DNA of 64,000 nt from NCBI GenBank assembly GCA_902791865.1, contig CADAXK010000003.1, positions 62,001 through 126,000 on the forward strand, in the 5' to 3' direction. This DNA is from an uncultured Bacteroidia bacterium. Its GTDB lineage: Bacteria; Bacteroidota; Bacteroidia; Bacteroidales; ML635J-15. The notes under the pieces are model-generated. The model saw nothing but the letters and a program-made list of their open reading frames with translations, did not search any database and was not told the origin of the DNA. A program made the translations under genes and the position numbers. Of this stretch, positions 47,165 through 56,299 are shown in pieces. Numbering within the stretch: the first letter of the stretch is position 1; every line of letters begins with the position of its first letter.

Positions 47165-47764
47165 TTATAGAAGTGTAAATGTTTCATAATCCGCAAGGTC
47201 TCTATCTACTACGCATCCAGCCGAAACAACGACATTCTTTCCAATTTTGTGATGCGGAAGAATTACGCTTCCTGCACCTATATATGAATAGTCGCCTATT
47301 TCGCATGGTCCGATGATGGCACAAGAGGGGCCAATATTTATAAAATTCCCAAGCTTGACCTTGTGCCCGATAGTTGAGTTGGCATGTAGCATGCACGATT
47401 TTCCCATTTCGAAGCCGTAGGAAATGTTTACGCCTGGCTGTATAATGGAACCGTTTTGGGGTAAGTCGGATATGCAGTATAAAAACTTTGTATTCACTAT
47501 GTTTGTTGGTGTTCCTCCAAGTGCGATAAGCCTTTCGAATAGTTTCTCTCGCATTCTTGGATTTCCAACGGCAACGCAAAATTCTGGGTTTCTTGATATT
47601 TGGCACAGCAAATCTTCTTCGGTGCTGATAATTTTGTATTGTTGTCCTAAAAATTCAACATTTGTGTTTGACTTGTCATCGAACAAAACGACATCGGTCT
47701 TTCCTGTCGAAAGATATATTCCCAATGTTTCAATTCCTGCCGAACCTGCTCCTGCGATAATCAT
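47165..47764 (-). CDS. NeuD/PglD-like acyltransferase
   Basis: A 199-residue protein. The N-terminus is a small Rossmann-like PglD_N domain (MIIAGAGSAGIETLGIYL). The C-terminal half is a left-handed beta-helix of hexapeptide repeats (IGHKVKLGNFINIGPSCAIIGPCEIGDYSYIGAGSVILPHHKIG). The family O- or N-acetylates sugars (sialic acid, bacillosamine) with acetyl-CoA. It follows the three radical SAM genes by 23 bases, so it is probably the last step of the same pathway or a glycan tailoring step. Confidence 0.82.
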   Translation of the reverse strand: MIIAGAGSAGIETLGIYLSTGKTDVVLFDDKSNTNVEFLGQQYKIISTEEDLLCQISRNPEFCVAVGNPRMREKLFERLIALGGTPTNIVNTKFLYCISDLPQNGSIIQPGVNISYGFEMGKSCMLHANSTIGHKVKLGNFINIGPSCAIIGPCEIGDYSYIGAGSVILPHHKIGKNVVVSAGCVVDRDLADYETFTLL

Positions 47765-47787
47765 AATTTATTTTTTTGTAAATTGTT

Positions 47788-49179
47788 TCAATGTGTAAAT
47801 CCGTAATAAAAGCCTTCTTCTAATGTTTTTGTCATCGTCTGGCTATTGCACCTCAGCATATATTCAACAATGATGTATGGAGAAACCTGCAATAGTATTT
47901 TGTATAAGTGGTTGCTTTCAAAATATTCGGGCAAACTTTCCATTATGCGTTTCCATTTGCTCCAAATATATTCTCTCTTTTTAAGGAAGTCATCTTCCGA
48001 CAAAGATGTTTCTTCCAGACATTTTTCCATATTGGAAAATAGTCTATTCTTTAGGACTGCGATATTATCAGTTTTCAGGTCAAATATATTCTGAAAGTTT
48101 TCTTTCTTTTCAGCATCATAAATCCATCTGTCAACTGTAGATATGAAGTTTTTGAAATTCGACACATTGTCGTTCGAGTTCCAGTCGTGGGTTGTAAATG
48201 TTTGTTGGAGATAATAATCCTTCAATTCTTTCAACTGGCTTGAAGGTAAGCTCCACATTGCAACATCGATGTCCCTGTATGTGGTTAATATTGTCAGGTG
48301 ATATTCGTTTTCGTTGCAAAATCTAACTAAATCAGGAATTTCTTTACAGTTGCTCTTTAGTGCACAGGCTGGAATCTGCAATGTTTTTCCTTGTTGCCTT
48401 AACACTTTGGCAAAATACACCATATTGGAAATTACGGTGTCGTAGCTAGCGTTGACACGAATTTTCTCGTATGTTTCCTTTACAATAGTTTCGAAAGAGA
48501 GGTTTATGCTGAAATTTCCTAATTCAAGTAGCCGTTTTATTTTGTCATTAAGTATTGTCCCATTAGTAACGACACTGATTCTGCATGACGGGTTTACATT
48601 TATTATTTTATCCCAGATGTCATAATATTCATTAATCAGGAATGGTTCTCCACCAAGGCATATCAATTCGTTCAGATGTGGAATGTATTCGTAAAGTTCA
48701 TTAATGAATGCTTCATCATAAATGTTGTTGCTGTCAAATGTGTCAGATTGGTCGTATTGGGATGAAAACATTTCATTGCACATCGGGCATTTAAGGTTGC
48801 ATCTGTTGCTTATTGCCAGTTGGAGTGTTTGTAGTTTGTTGAATCCTATGCGTCTAACCTTGAAGTCGTCAAATTGCCGGATTGGAATTAGCGAAAATTC
48901 TTTCGATTTTAGCCTGCTTTCACAGTATGTGCATGAGTTGGGCAGTTGTCCTTTTCTGATGCTTTTGCGGTATTCCTTAAAAATGCTTCCGTCCCATATC
49001 TGCCGGATATTTCTGTTGGGATAGCAATCGTTTAGTCCAAAAGAGTGGCAACATGGGGAAACAAGTCCGCTTATGCTGAACCGCATGGCGCAAAATGGTG
49101 CATTGCACAAAAATTTTTTGCTTCTCCGTGTCGCATTAAATTCCTTTATCGTGCTTTTGTCAATCTTTGCCATACTCAT
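47788..49179 (-). CDS. radical SAM protein with N-terminal twitch/SPASM cluster (1)
   Basis: A 463-residue protein. The first 90 residues hold a SPASM/twitch-type Cys set (CNAPFCAMRFS, SPCCHSFG, IRQIWDG, SCTYCE) placed before the radical SAM core. The core has CNLKCPMC near residue 130 and CLGGEPFLI. The C-terminal third is helical and unrecognised. SPASM clusters are normally C-terminal; the reversed order fits the group of N-terminal-twitch radical SAM proteins. Its ATG overlaps the stop of the preceding paralogue (ATGA). Substrate unknown. Confidence 0.8.
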   Translation of the reverse strand: MSMAKIDKSTIKEFNATRRSKKFLCNAPFCAMRFSISGLVSPCCHSFGLNDCYPNRNIRQIWDGSIFKEYRKSIRKGQLPNSCTYCESRLKSKEFSLIPIRQFDDFKVRRIGFNKLQTLQLAISNRCNLKCPMCNEMFSSQYDQSDTFDSNNIYDEAFINELYEYIPHLNELICLGGEPFLINEYYDIWDKIINVNPSCRISVVTNGTILNDKIKRLLELGNFSINLSFETIVKETYEKIRVNASYDTVISNMVYFAKVLRQQGKTLQIPACALKSNCKEIPDLVRFCNENEYHLTILTTYRDIDVAMWSLPSSQLKELKDYYLQQTFTTHDWNSNDNVSNFKNFISTVDRWIYDAEKKENFQNIFDLKTDNIAVLKNRLFSNMEKCLEETSLSEDDFLKKREYIWSKWKRIMESLPEYFESNHLYKILLQVSPYIIVEYMLRCNSQTMTKTLEEGFYYGFTH

Positions 49180-50588
49180 TTGGTTTCTGTGTTTTGAAAA
49201 GAATATTGTAACCGCTGTCTCAGCATTTCCACACTTTTCTGTTTTAGGTGAGGAACGACAAAACTCGTAGGAAGAGCCGTAATATAGATAATAAATTCCT
49301 TGAAGATATTGTTATTCAATACTTTATCTAGTTCTTCAATTTTTGCCAAAATAGATTTAATCTCAGTTTCGGATTCTGATGAATCCATATTTAAAGTTGA
49401 GTAATAATCCATAATTTTCTTTTCAAACATTGTTGCTAGGTCGTCGATTGGCTTGTCTTTAAGTTTCAGTTTCTCCCGTTCTACGTCATCTTTTTGCCAT
49501 CTGCTCAACTGATTTATGAGTGTGTCGTAGCGAGCATTATTAAGTCGTTCTATCTCGGTTTTCGCGTCTTTTCTATTCTGCTTCAAAAATTCAATGATTT
49601 TGCCAAGTTCTTCCGATGGCAGGTTCCAAAGTGAACAATGCGGAGGATACATTACCTTGTTGAACGAAATGCAAGTGTCGTTTGCATTGAAATAGTCCAT
49701 CAATGCGGGAATGTGGTATATGTTCTGTCTAAGTGGACAAATCTTTATCATCAAATTGGTTCCAGCCTTCTTGCAGTAGTCGCGGAAATATAAGAAGTTG
49801 TCGAGCACGCGGTGCATATCTCCGCCAATATGTATCGACTTGTAGATGTCTTCATCAACTGCATTTATCGAAATTGTAATGTTGAATTTCAGTTTTTCCA
49901 GATATGATTTTATGCGCTCGTCGAGTATGCTTCCGTTGGTTGAAACTGAAATTATGCACTGAGTATTTTCCTCTGCTATGATGTCCCAAATCTTGAAGTA
50001 CAAAGGGTTCAGAAATGTTTCGCCGCCGGTGAAAGAGGCATTTTGCAAGTTGGGAATATAAGGTCTCAGTTGTTCAATGAAATTGTCGTCGTAGGGACAG
50101 CCGTAAAGTGGCGAATGTTCGCGGTTGCTTCTTATGCTGGTCGAAAGTTCTCCGCTACACATTATGCATTCGTAGTTGCATACATTGCTGAGTTGAAAAT
50201 CAAATGCAGTCGGTTGGTCTGTGCTTTTATGAATTGGGCGAATATAATCGTAGTGCCATGCCTTTACTGAGTAGTAGTTCTTTAATGTCAGTTGGTTAAA
50301 GCATTCTTCACAGCCGTAATCCAAGCAATGTCTGGAAATTCTTTCACGAATCTTTTTTATCTCTTTACCGTTCCATATTTCTGCGATAGAGTTTTGCGGA
50401 TAATCTCCAAGTTTTTTACGAATATTGTCAAAACATGCATATATGCAACCATCAGGCTTGAATGTCAATGAATGGAACGGAGCATAGCAGAACGATGTCT
50501 TGTCTTTTCCCCTTAGCTTATTGTATTCCGATAAGGTATTGTTGGGTATGTGCCACTTATTTCTCTTGAAGAGTTTCAAAATATTCAT
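49176..50588 (-). CDS. radical SAM protein with N-terminal twitch/SPASM cluster (2)
   Basis: A 470-residue paralogue of the neighbours on both sides. N-terminal cluster: CYAPFHSLTF, DGCIYACFD, IAEIWNG, GCEECF. Core: CNYECIMC near residue 140, TGGETFLNP. The tail is helical and charged. It starts 10 bases after the stop of the third paralogue and ends in an ATGA overlap with the first. Three tandem copies with diverged sequences suggest successive steps or three related substrates rather than recent duplication. Confidence 0.8.
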   Translation of the reverse strand: MNILKLFKRNKWHIPNNTLSEYNKLRGKDKTSFCYAPFHSLTFKPDGCIYACFDNIRKKLGDYPQNSIAEIWNGKEIKKIRERISRHCLDYGCEECFNQLTLKNYYSVKAWHYDYIRPIHKSTDQPTAFDFQLSNVCNYECIMCSGELSTSIRSNREHSPLYGCPYDDNFIEQLRPYIPNLQNASFTGGETFLNPLYFKIWDIIAEENTQCIISVSTNGSILDERIKSYLEKLKFNITISINAVDEDIYKSIHIGGDMHRVLDNFLYFRDYCKKAGTNLMIKICPLRQNIYHIPALMDYFNANDTCISFNKVMYPPHCSLWNLPSEELGKIIEFLKQNRKDAKTEIERLNNARYDTLINQLSRWQKDDVEREKLKLKDKPIDDLATMFEKKIMDYYSTLNMDSSESETEIKSILAKIEELDKVLNNNIFKEFIIYITALPTSFVVPHLKQKSVEMLRQRLQYSFQNTETK

Positions 50589-50598
50589 TGCCAGATGT

Positions 50599-52014
50599 TT
50601 AAATGTGAAGTATTTTGTTTAAGTGCTCCATTTGTTTTTCTTTGGACTGACTTATGAAGTTCCTTATGCTGTCTATTTTCATTTCGTTTTTTATGTACAG
50701 ATATTCGCTTCGTTTTATCAGAAAGTTTTCAGGAATATAATCCACCAAGTATTTTGCTTCCTTTATGTCTATGCTTTCGTCTTCCGAAATAATAGTTGAT
50801 ATCATTCCTACAAATTCATCCCGCGTACAAGGTATTGTTTCGTTCATGTAGGCTTTTTGCTCTCGTTGTCCCTTAAGATAATCCACTTTTTTTATTAAGT
50901 AAGAAAAGGATATGTAGTTGTGGATTGAAATATAATTGTGCCCTTTACGATTATTTTTTTTGTAATACATTGAGAGATCTTCCAGTTCCTGTGCCGAAAG
51001 TTCTTCAAGTGAAAATCCTTCAGTGCTTACATCGTTGAAATATATGTAAATGCCATTCTTGTTGCAAAAATCAACGAGTTCGGGAATGTCGAAGCGGTTT
51101 TCCTTCATCGGGCAAACAGATATGCTGGCATGGTCGTTGTTCTTTTGACAGATATGCTTGAAAAAATCAAGATTATCTAAAGTCTTTTCAATTTTTGCTC
51201 CGTTTCTTATTTTTTCGTACCGTTCCGGATTTAATGTGTCTATTGACAGTCCTATCTGGAAGTTGCCACGCTGAAGTATGCTCTTGACTTTTTCATTAAG
51301 TATGGTTCCATTGCTCTGTACACGAATTTTGCATTTGGGGTTAAGTTCGATTATGAGGTTCCATATTCTGGGATAGATTTCGCTCAAAAACGGTTCGCCA
51401 CCAAGAAATTTTGTTTCGATAAGGTAGGGGATGAATGGCTTGAGTTGTTCTATGAAATTTTCGGTGTCGTAGGGGAAGGTTGTGCGTTTGCCATTATCGT
51501 GTGCCGACGAGAATTTTGCACTGCACATCTCGCATCGCAAGTTGCATGTGTTGTCGAGTTCGAAAATCATTTCGGAAGGCAGGTCACCCTTGTCGGGAAA
51601 CGAATCGGCAAGTCTTGCTCCAACTGACATAAAGTTACCCGATGCAATCATATTCTTGCAGAATTGGCAACCATGAGAAAAGTCTGTACAGGAAAGATGT
51701 TTTTGTAAAGATTTCCGTTTCTCCCCGTGAATCATTTCCTCAATAGAATTGTCTGGAAATTTTCCTAGCACAAAATTGCGGTTGAAGCAGCAGGCGGTTA
51801 CTATTCCGCCAAAACCGAAATATAGGCTTCGCAATGGGACATGGCATACGGTATGGTCGCAACCGAGTGTTCGTTGCAGGTTGTAATCAATTAACTTTTC
51901 CCGAAAAGCACTATCGTTTATATCACGGGCAATGTGCCGCTTGTAGTGCAGGTTGTTAGCAATGCGTTGCACTTGCTGTCGTATTGGTCCGTATGCTGTA
52001 CAAAACTTTACCAT
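50599..52014 (-). CDS. radical SAM protein with N-terminal twitch/SPASM cluster (3)
   Basis: A 471-residue protein, first gene of the cluster. N-terminal cluster: CHVPLRSLYF, TACCFN, IEEMIHG, CQFCK. Core: CNLRCEMC near residue 165, LGGEPFLSE, then VQSNGTIL. It has a longer N-terminal helix pair than its paralogues. A TTG at 52041 extends the frame, but it coincides with the -7 element at 52039-52046, so the ATG at 52014 (MVKFCTAYG) is the likely start. Confidence 0.8.
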   Translation of the reverse strand: MVKFCTAYGPIRQQVQRIANNLHYKRHIARDINDSAFREKLIDYNLQRTLGCDHTVCHVPLRSLYFGFGGIVTACCFNRNFVLGKFPDNSIEEMIHGEKRKSLQKHLSCTDFSHGCQFCKNMIASGNFMSVGARLADSFPDKGDLPSEMIFELDNTCNLRCEMCSAKFSSAHDNGKRTTFPYDTENFIEQLKPFIPYLIETKFLGGEPFLSEIYPRIWNLIIELNPKCKIRVQSNGTILNEKVKSILQRGNFQIGLSIDTLNPERYEKIRNGAKIEKTLDNLDFFKHICQKNNDHASISVCPMKENRFDIPELVDFCNKNGIYIYFNDVSTEGFSLEELSAQELEDLSMYYKKNNRKGHNYISIHNYISFSYLIKKVDYLKGQREQKAYMNETIPCTRDEFVGMISTIISEDESIDIKEAKYLVDYIPENFLIKRSEYLYIKNEMKIDSIRNFISQSKEKQMEHLNKILHI

Positions 52015-52038
52015 ATCCTTTGTCGGGATTTTTGTATG

Positions 52039-52046
52039 CAAAGGTA
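52039..52046 (-). promoter_or_regulatory. -7 element of the radical SAM cluster
   Basis: TACCTTTG on the minus strand, 24 bases before the chosen ATG. It decides the start of the first gene. Confidence 0.55.
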
Positions 52047-52246
52047 GTTATAACTGATTGTTTTCCAAAGAAAATGCGAAAATGTTTAGCACATATATAT
52101 TATTTTAGGTACAACATGCTGTGTATTATTATATTCGAAAAGTAGTACAAAGACTTTGTGTGTTCAGTGTAACATTTTGGTTTACATAATATTAATATTG
52201 CAGAAAAGTTTTTCGTAAAAAGATTAGCCGTTTCAGAAAAATGTTG

Positions 52247-52277
52247 TACTTTTGCGCCCGCAGTTCGGGTAACTGCG
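52247..52277 (+). promoter_or_regulatory. rpsP promoter and leader hairpin
   Basis: -7 element TACTTTTG (52247-52254), then a hairpin CGCAGTT (52259-52265) / AACTGCG (52271-52277) at the very 5' end of the predicted transcript. It may stabilise the mRNA or respond to a ribosomal protein; the latter is speculation. Confidence 0.5.
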
Positions 52278-52312
52278 AGTTTTAGTTTAATTATTAAAAA
52301 TTAATTTATTTT

Positions 52313-52870
52313 ATGTCAGTAAAAGTAAGACTTTCAAGGCACGGTCGTAAGGCAAGAGCATTCTACCACATCGTCGTTGCCGACAGCAGATCACCACGTG
52401 ATGGTAGATTTATTGAAAAACTCGGAACCTACAATCCGATGACAAATCCTGCAACAATCGAATTGAACTTCGATTCTGCATTGGCATGGCTCCAGAAGGG
52501 TGCACAGCCAACCGAAACCGTAAGACGCATTTTGTCGTACAAGGGCGTTCTTATGAAGAAACACCTTCTCGAAGGCGTTAAGAAGGGTGCTTTCAATGAG
52601 GCAGAAGCAGAAAGACGTTTCAATGCATGGATGGACGAAAAGAACATCAAGGTTAGCAACAAGAAGAGCGAACTCGCAGCAGCTAAGAGGGCTGACGAAA
52701 AGGCTAGACTTGAAGCTGAAACCAAGGTTAAGGAACAGCGTGCAGAAGCTATCGCTAAGAAGCGTGCTGAAGCAATGGCTGCTCTCGAAGCAGAAGCAAA
52801 GGCAGCAGCTGCTGAGGCTGAAGGTGCAGACGAAACTGCAGAAGCTCCAGCTGAAACTCCAGCAGAATAA
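52313..52870 (+). CDS. rpsP: 30S ribosomal protein S16, extended
   Basis: A 185-residue protein. The first 85 residues are S16 ([38 protein letters not shown]...). The remaining 100 residues are Lys/Glu and then Ala/Glu-rich, helical and low in complexity. S16 in most bacteria is 80-90 residues; extended forms are usual in Bacteroidetes. It is essential for 30S assembly. rimM begins three bases after its stop. Confidence 0.95.
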   Translation: MSVKVRLSRHGRKARAFYHIVVADSRSPRDGRFIEKLGTYNPMTNPATIELNFDSALAWLQKGAQPTETVRRILSYKGVLMKKHLLEGVKKGAFNEAEAERRFNAWMDEKNIKVSNKKSELAAAKRADEKARLEAETKVKEQRAEAIAKKRAEAMAALEAEAKAAAAEAEGADETAEAPAETPAE

Positions 52871-52873
52871 GCT

Positions 52874-53404
52874 ATGCTGTTTGACAACAAGGAGTTGGTC
52901 GAAATCGCTCAGGTTGCAAAGACCTACGGACTTAACGGTCATCTTAGTCTCAAGTTTGACAACAGTTTCTCCGACGACTTGCTTGACGAAGAAATACCGG
53001 TATTCCTACTTATTGAAGGGATACCGGTTCCTTTTTTTGTGGAGGACTACAAAAATTCTGGCGGATATGTCGCCACAAAGTTTAGATACATAGATGGCAC
53101 CGAAACTGCCGAAAAATATGTGGGTTGCAAGGTGCTTGTCTTTGCAGATGATGTGCAGGATGATGAAGAATACGATGAGGAAATGGATCTCATTGGCTAT
53201 AAGGTTTTCGATGCTCATCACGGATATGTGGGCGAAATTGTGGATTTCAACCTTATTCCAGGAAATCCAGTTTTTGAAACCGACTTCAACGGTAAAACAA
53301 TAATAATTCCATACACAGAGGAAATTGTCGTCGACATTAACGACGACAAGCAGGAAGTTTACATAAATGCTCCAGAAGGACTGATAGAGTTGTATTTGGA
53401 GTAG
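52874..53404 (+). CDS. rimM: ribosome maturation factor RimM
   Basis: A 176-residue protein with the two beta domains of RimM: the N-terminal IAQVAKTYGLNGHLSLK and a C-terminal PRC-barrel (LIGYKVFDAHHGYVGEIVDF, IIIPYTEEIVVDIN). It helps to mature the 30S head and binds S19. It is co-transcribed with rpsP, the usual arrangement. Confidence 0.93.
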   Translation: MLFDNKELVEIAQVAKTYGLNGHLSLKFDNSFSDDLLDEEIPVFLLIEGIPVPFFVEDYKNSGGYVATKFRYIDGTETAEKYVGCKVLVFADDVQDDEEYDEEMDLIGYKVFDAHHGYVGEIVDFNLIPGNPVFETDFNGKTIIIPYTEEIVVDINDDKQEVYINAPEGLIELYLE

Positions 53405-53440
53405 TCACCAAAAACATTTTGCGGATAGGTTTTTAATGTT

Positions 53441-53448
53441 TACTTTTG
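53441..53448 (+). promoter_or_regulatory. -7 element for mrp
   Basis: TACTTTTG, 22 bases before the ATG at 53470. It lies just after rimM and excludes the longer frame from 53446. Confidence 0.5.
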
Positions 53449-53469
53449 CAATCATTAAAAACATTTGTA

Positions 53470-54564
53470 ATGAATAGAGACGATATTATAGAAGTCCTTG
53501 GTGCTGTGTGCTACCCCGAAACCGGTAAGCCGCTCGAAGCCGAGGGTATGATTGGTGACATTGAAGTCTGTGGAAAAGAAATAAATGTAACTCTTTTGTT
53601 CACAAAGGCTACCGATCCTTTTCTTGCATCAATAAGGCGCGATGTAAAGGATGTTCTTGATGCTCATTTCGGCGATGTAGTGGTAAACATAACCACTAAG
53701 GTAAAGCCGAAGGAAGTGAAAGCAAAACCCGCTGAATGTGGAGTTGGCAAGGTAAAGAACATTATCGCTGTTGCAGGTGGCAAGGGTGGCGTTGGCAAAT
53801 CAACGGTTGCTGTGAACCTTGCAATTTCGTTGGCGCAGAAAGGCTATAAAGTTGGTTTGCTTGATGCCGATATTTTTGGCCCGAGTGTTCCAAAGATGTT
53901 CAATACCGAAGATGCACAGCCTTTGGCTGAAGCTGATGCCGAAGGTCGCGAAATAATTATGCCAATTGAGCAATACGGAATAAAATTGCTTTCGGTTGGT
54001 TACTTCGTTGCACCTGGTAGTGCTGCAATCTGGCGTGGTCCTATGGCTGCTGGCGTTATGAGGCAGTTCATACAGAACACCAAGTGGGGCGAACTCGACT
54101 ACTTGCTTTTCGATATGCCTCCAGGAACTGGCGATATTCATTTGACTTTGGTTCAGACAGTTCCAGTAACAGGCGTTGTTGTCGTTTGCACTCCGCAGCA
54201 GGTTGCAATTGCCGATGCGCGCAAGGCTGTTTCGTTGTTCCGTATGAAGGACATAAATGTGCCTATTCTGGGCATTGTAGAGAACATGTCGTGGTTTACG
54301 CCAGCCGAACTGCCAGACAACAAGTATTACCTCTTTGGAAAGGATGGTGGCGTGGAACTCGCAAAGGCTATGGACACCGAATTGCTCGGACAGATTCCTA
54401 TCGTGAAGTCGATTTGCGACAGTGGCGACAAGGGTATGCCTGCCTCAATGGAGTTTGCTAGCATAGTTGGAAAGTTGTTTGCTCAGCTTGCTGAGAATTT
54501 GGTAAAGGCTGTAGATAAGCGCAATGCAACCTTGCCACCGACAAAAATGGTTGAAACAAAGTAA
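53470..54564 (+). CDS. mrp: Mrp/ApbC Fe-S carrier P-loop ATPase
   Basis: A 364-residue cytosolic protein. An N-terminal MIP18/DUF59 domain (about residues 1-85) is followed by a P-loop domain with the deviant Walker A GGKGGVGKST and the Mrp signatures DADIFGPSVP, WRGPMAAG and DMPPGTGD. It binds and transfers Fe-S clusters. The CxxC pair found after ENMS in many Mrp proteins is absent here (ENMSWFTPAELPDNKYY), so cluster binding may use other residues. A NifU-like scaffold gene follows by 11 bases. Confidence 0.9.
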   Translation: MNRDDIIEVLGAVCYPETGKPLEAEGMIGDIEVCGKEINVTLLFTKATDPFLASIRRDVKDVLDAHFGDVVVNITTKVKPKEVKAKPAECGVGKVKNIIAVAGGKGGVGKSTVAVNLAISLAQKGYKVGLLDADIFGPSVPKMFNTEDAQPLAEADAEGREIIMPIEQYGIKLLSVGYFVAPGSAAIWRGPMAAGVMRQFIQNTKWGELDYLLFDMPPGTGDIHLTLVQTVPVTGVVVVCTPQQVAIADARKAVSLFRMKDINVPILGIVENMSWFTPAELPDNKYYLFGKDGGVELAKAMDTELLGQIPIVKSICDSGDKGMPASMEFASIVGKLFAQLAENLVKAVDKRNATLPPTKMVETK

Positions 54565-54575
54565 ATTTATTCAAT

Positions 54576-54806
54576 ATGGAAGAAATAGTAAAGAAAATCC
54601 AAGCATCTATTGACGAGATTAAGCCTTTCCTTCAGCAGGATGGTGGCGACATAGAACTTATTGAGGTTACTCCAGATTTTACAGTAAAGGTAAGATTGCA
54701 GGGTGCTTGCGGTTCGTGCCCATATCGTATCCAGACCTTGAAACTCGGCGTTGAGGACAAACTTAAGACCGATGTTCCGCAGGTGAAGGAAGTTGTGGCG
54801 ATTTAG
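54576..54806 (+). CDS. NifU C-terminal-domain Fe-S scaffold
   Basis: A 76-residue protein that is only the NifU/NfuA C-terminal domain, with the cluster-binding CGSCPYR (CxxC) and the preceding LQQDGGDIELIEV. It would assemble or deliver a 4Fe-4S cluster as a dimer. Its place after mrp suggests hand-over between the two. Confidence 0.92.
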   Translation: MEEIVKKIQASIDEIKPFLQQDGGDIELIEVTPDFTVKVRLQGACGSCPYRIQTLKLGVEDKLKTDVPQVKEVVAI

Positions 54807-54823
54807 AATCCGTCAAGCAAAAT

Positions 54824-54864
54824 AAAAACGGCGAGAATGATCTTCATTCCCGCCGTTTGTTTTT
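54824..54864. terminator. bidirectional terminator
   Basis: AAACGGCG (54826-54833) / CGCCGTTT (54851-54858), with GAATGA/TCATTC continuing the stem, T-rich on the right and A-rich on the left. Serves nifU-like and the convergent lipoprotein gene. Confidence 0.85.
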
Positions 54865-54881
54865 AGATTACAATGTCGTTT

Positions 54882-55364
54882 CTACTTGCGGATAACAGGA
54901 GCATTATACAGGTCTAATTCTTTTATTACTTCATTGTAGTCGTCGGCCTTGAGTTCTTCAATCGATTTTGAAACAATGGCTGTTCTTGGTATCTGGATAA
55001 CCCTGTACTTCAATGAGAAATCATTTATCCAAACATTCCCATCGCCTGCATCGGCATTAAATATAAATATGCCGTTATCAGTATAAGCATAGTCGTATAA
55101 TGCTGTGTTAATAGTTGCGGGCAGAGGCATCCATATATCTTCGCCTGATGCATTTCCAAAATATGCATATACCAATACGGCATCGGTTGAACATACGCAA
55201 CCCTTCAGTCCGGTATAGCCTTCAGACACCGACTGTTTGTTGGCTACATTGCTGAATGTGACGTTGAATTCATGGACAGTGCTTTGTGTAACAACTTTTG
55301 TGCATCCGGATGCAAATACTAATGCAATCATAACGCCAATAACAAAAAATACATATCTTTTCAT
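54882..55364 (-). CDS. small lipoprotein with LytTR-locus leader
   Basis: A 160-residue protein with a lipobox (ALVFASGC, Cys about residue 21), so an exported lipoprotein. The rest is beta-rich with two extra cysteines (GCVCS) and no known motif. The start at 55364 (MKRYVFF) gives a standard signal peptide; an in-frame ATG at 55391 lies in the conserved leader element and would add nine residues (MVYNSARCK). In sister genes that upstream ATG opens a separate tiny ORF, so 55364 is preferred. Confidence 0.72.
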   Translation of the reverse strand: MKRYVFFVIGVMIALVFASGCTKVVTQSTVHEFNVTFSNVANKQSVSEGYTGLKGCVCSTDAVLVYAYFGNASGEDIWMPLPATINTALYDYAYTDNGIFIFNADAGDGNVWINDFSLKYRVIQIPRTAIVSKSIEELKADDYNEVIKELDLYNAPVIRK

Positions 55365-55374
55365 TTTACATCGT

Positions 55375-55439
55375 GCCGAGTTATATACCATTCGGCCCGT
55401 CGGTTTTAAATTAGTAATTTATTTGACGATGCAAATGTG
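55375..55439 (-). promoter_or_regulatory. leader element copy A (promoter, stem-loop, uORF start)
   Basis: Read leftwards: CACATTTG (a near -7 element, 55432-55439), GCATCG, TTTAAAACCGACGG, then the stem GCCGA/TCGGC with loop ATGGTATATAAC. The ATG in the loop (55391) is in frame with the main gene and encodes MVYNSARCK before its Met. Copies B (57124-57189) and C (57549-57612) share all blocks. Confidence 0.65.
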
Positions 55440-55539
55440 TTGTAATTGCATGAATGTAATGTGTGGTTTGCAATTTGATGCCACAAAAACGACATCTGAG
55501 GCTTGCTTTTTGTAATTTGCAATTTATGAATTGCGAATG

Positions 55540-56121
55540 CTAATTGATTTTTCCGATTCTTACATCGAATTCGTCCTTGCGATTTTCCGATACGAAAAAT
55601 GGCTTCGACATTCCTGCTAGATAAATTTCATTGCCTTGAATCTTGTGTATTTTGTCGAGGTTTACAATCTGGTTCTTGTTGATTTGCATGAAGTTGCCCG
55701 AAAGTTGCTCGAGTATTGCATCGAAAGTGCTGTAAACCGAGTCTGTTTTGGTTGTGCCTGAATAGTGGATTACCTTTATTCTCGAATCGCCTCCTTCAGG
55801 AATTTCGAATACTTGTGATGCTATGTAGGATATTGATACTGCCTTGATTTTTAGGTTGTTGAGGTTGAGCAGTTGTTTCGATTGCTCTTCTTTTTCGTTT
55901 ACAACTATATGCATTTCCTTTGAAATTGACAATTGCTGTTCGAGAGCATTTAGTCGCGATTCCATGTCGGATATTTTGCGGGCAAGCGCTTCATCGTTGT
56001 TGTTGTCGTTCTTTTTCCCCCTTACGAAATCCCTTATGGTTGGGAAAGTTACCGCTATTAAGAATATTGAAAGCGTAAAAAATAGGAGAACCAATGAAAT
56101 GTTTAGAATAATGTCGAACAT
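55540..56121 (-). CDS. membrane-bound LytTR transcription regulator (1)
   Basis: A 193-residue protein. One N-terminal membrane helix (MFDIILNISLVLLFFTL...), a short coiled coil (about residues 45-75), and a C-terminal LytTR DNA-binding domain (about 90-190: IKVIHYSGTTKTDSVYSTFDAILEQL, FMQINKNQIVNLDKIHKIQGNEIYL, PFFVSENRKDEF). There is no receiver domain, so it must sense at or through the membrane. The paralogue at 57910 is about half identical by eye. The ATG at 56121 is preferred over an upstream in-frame start at 56157. It is flanked by genes carrying the shared leader element, plausible targets. Confidence 0.85.
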   Translation of the reverse strand: MFDIILNISLVLLFFTLSIFLIAVTFPTIRDFVRGKKNDNNNDEALARKISDMESRLNALEQQLSISKEMHIVVNEKEEQSKQLLNLNNLKIKAVSISYIASQVFEIPEGGDSRIKVIHYSGTTKTDSVYSTFDAILEQLSGNFMQINKNQIVNLDKIHKIQGNEIYLAGMSKPFFVSENRKDEFDVRIGKIN

Positions 56122-56228
56122 AGCTTTTTTGTTTGCAAAAATAAGCAAAAAGAACAAACTGCAATTGTCAAAAATTACAACCGCAATTACAAATAAAGCA
56201 TATTTCGTGACAAATTATCGACGGGGTA

Positions 56229-56236
56229 CAAAAGTA
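56229..56236 (-). promoter_or_regulatory. -7 element for LytTR gene 1
   Basis: TACTTTTG on the minus strand, giving a leader of about 100 nt. It directly abuts the hairpin at 56237-56278. Confidence 0.5.
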
Positions 56237-56278
56237 CATGGCAGGAATATTGTTTAAAAACATAATAGTCCTGCCATG
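56237..56278 (-). terminator. hairpin between the 56300 gene and the LytTR promoter
   Basis: Perfect 9-bp inverted repeat CATGGCAGG (56237-56245) / CCTGCCATG (56270-56278), loop of 24. Read leftwards it is followed by TACTTTTG, so it may end the 56300 transcript, and it could also influence the adjoining promoter as DNA. Confidence 0.5.
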
Positions 56279-56299
56279 CAGATTTATCGTTTAACTTTT

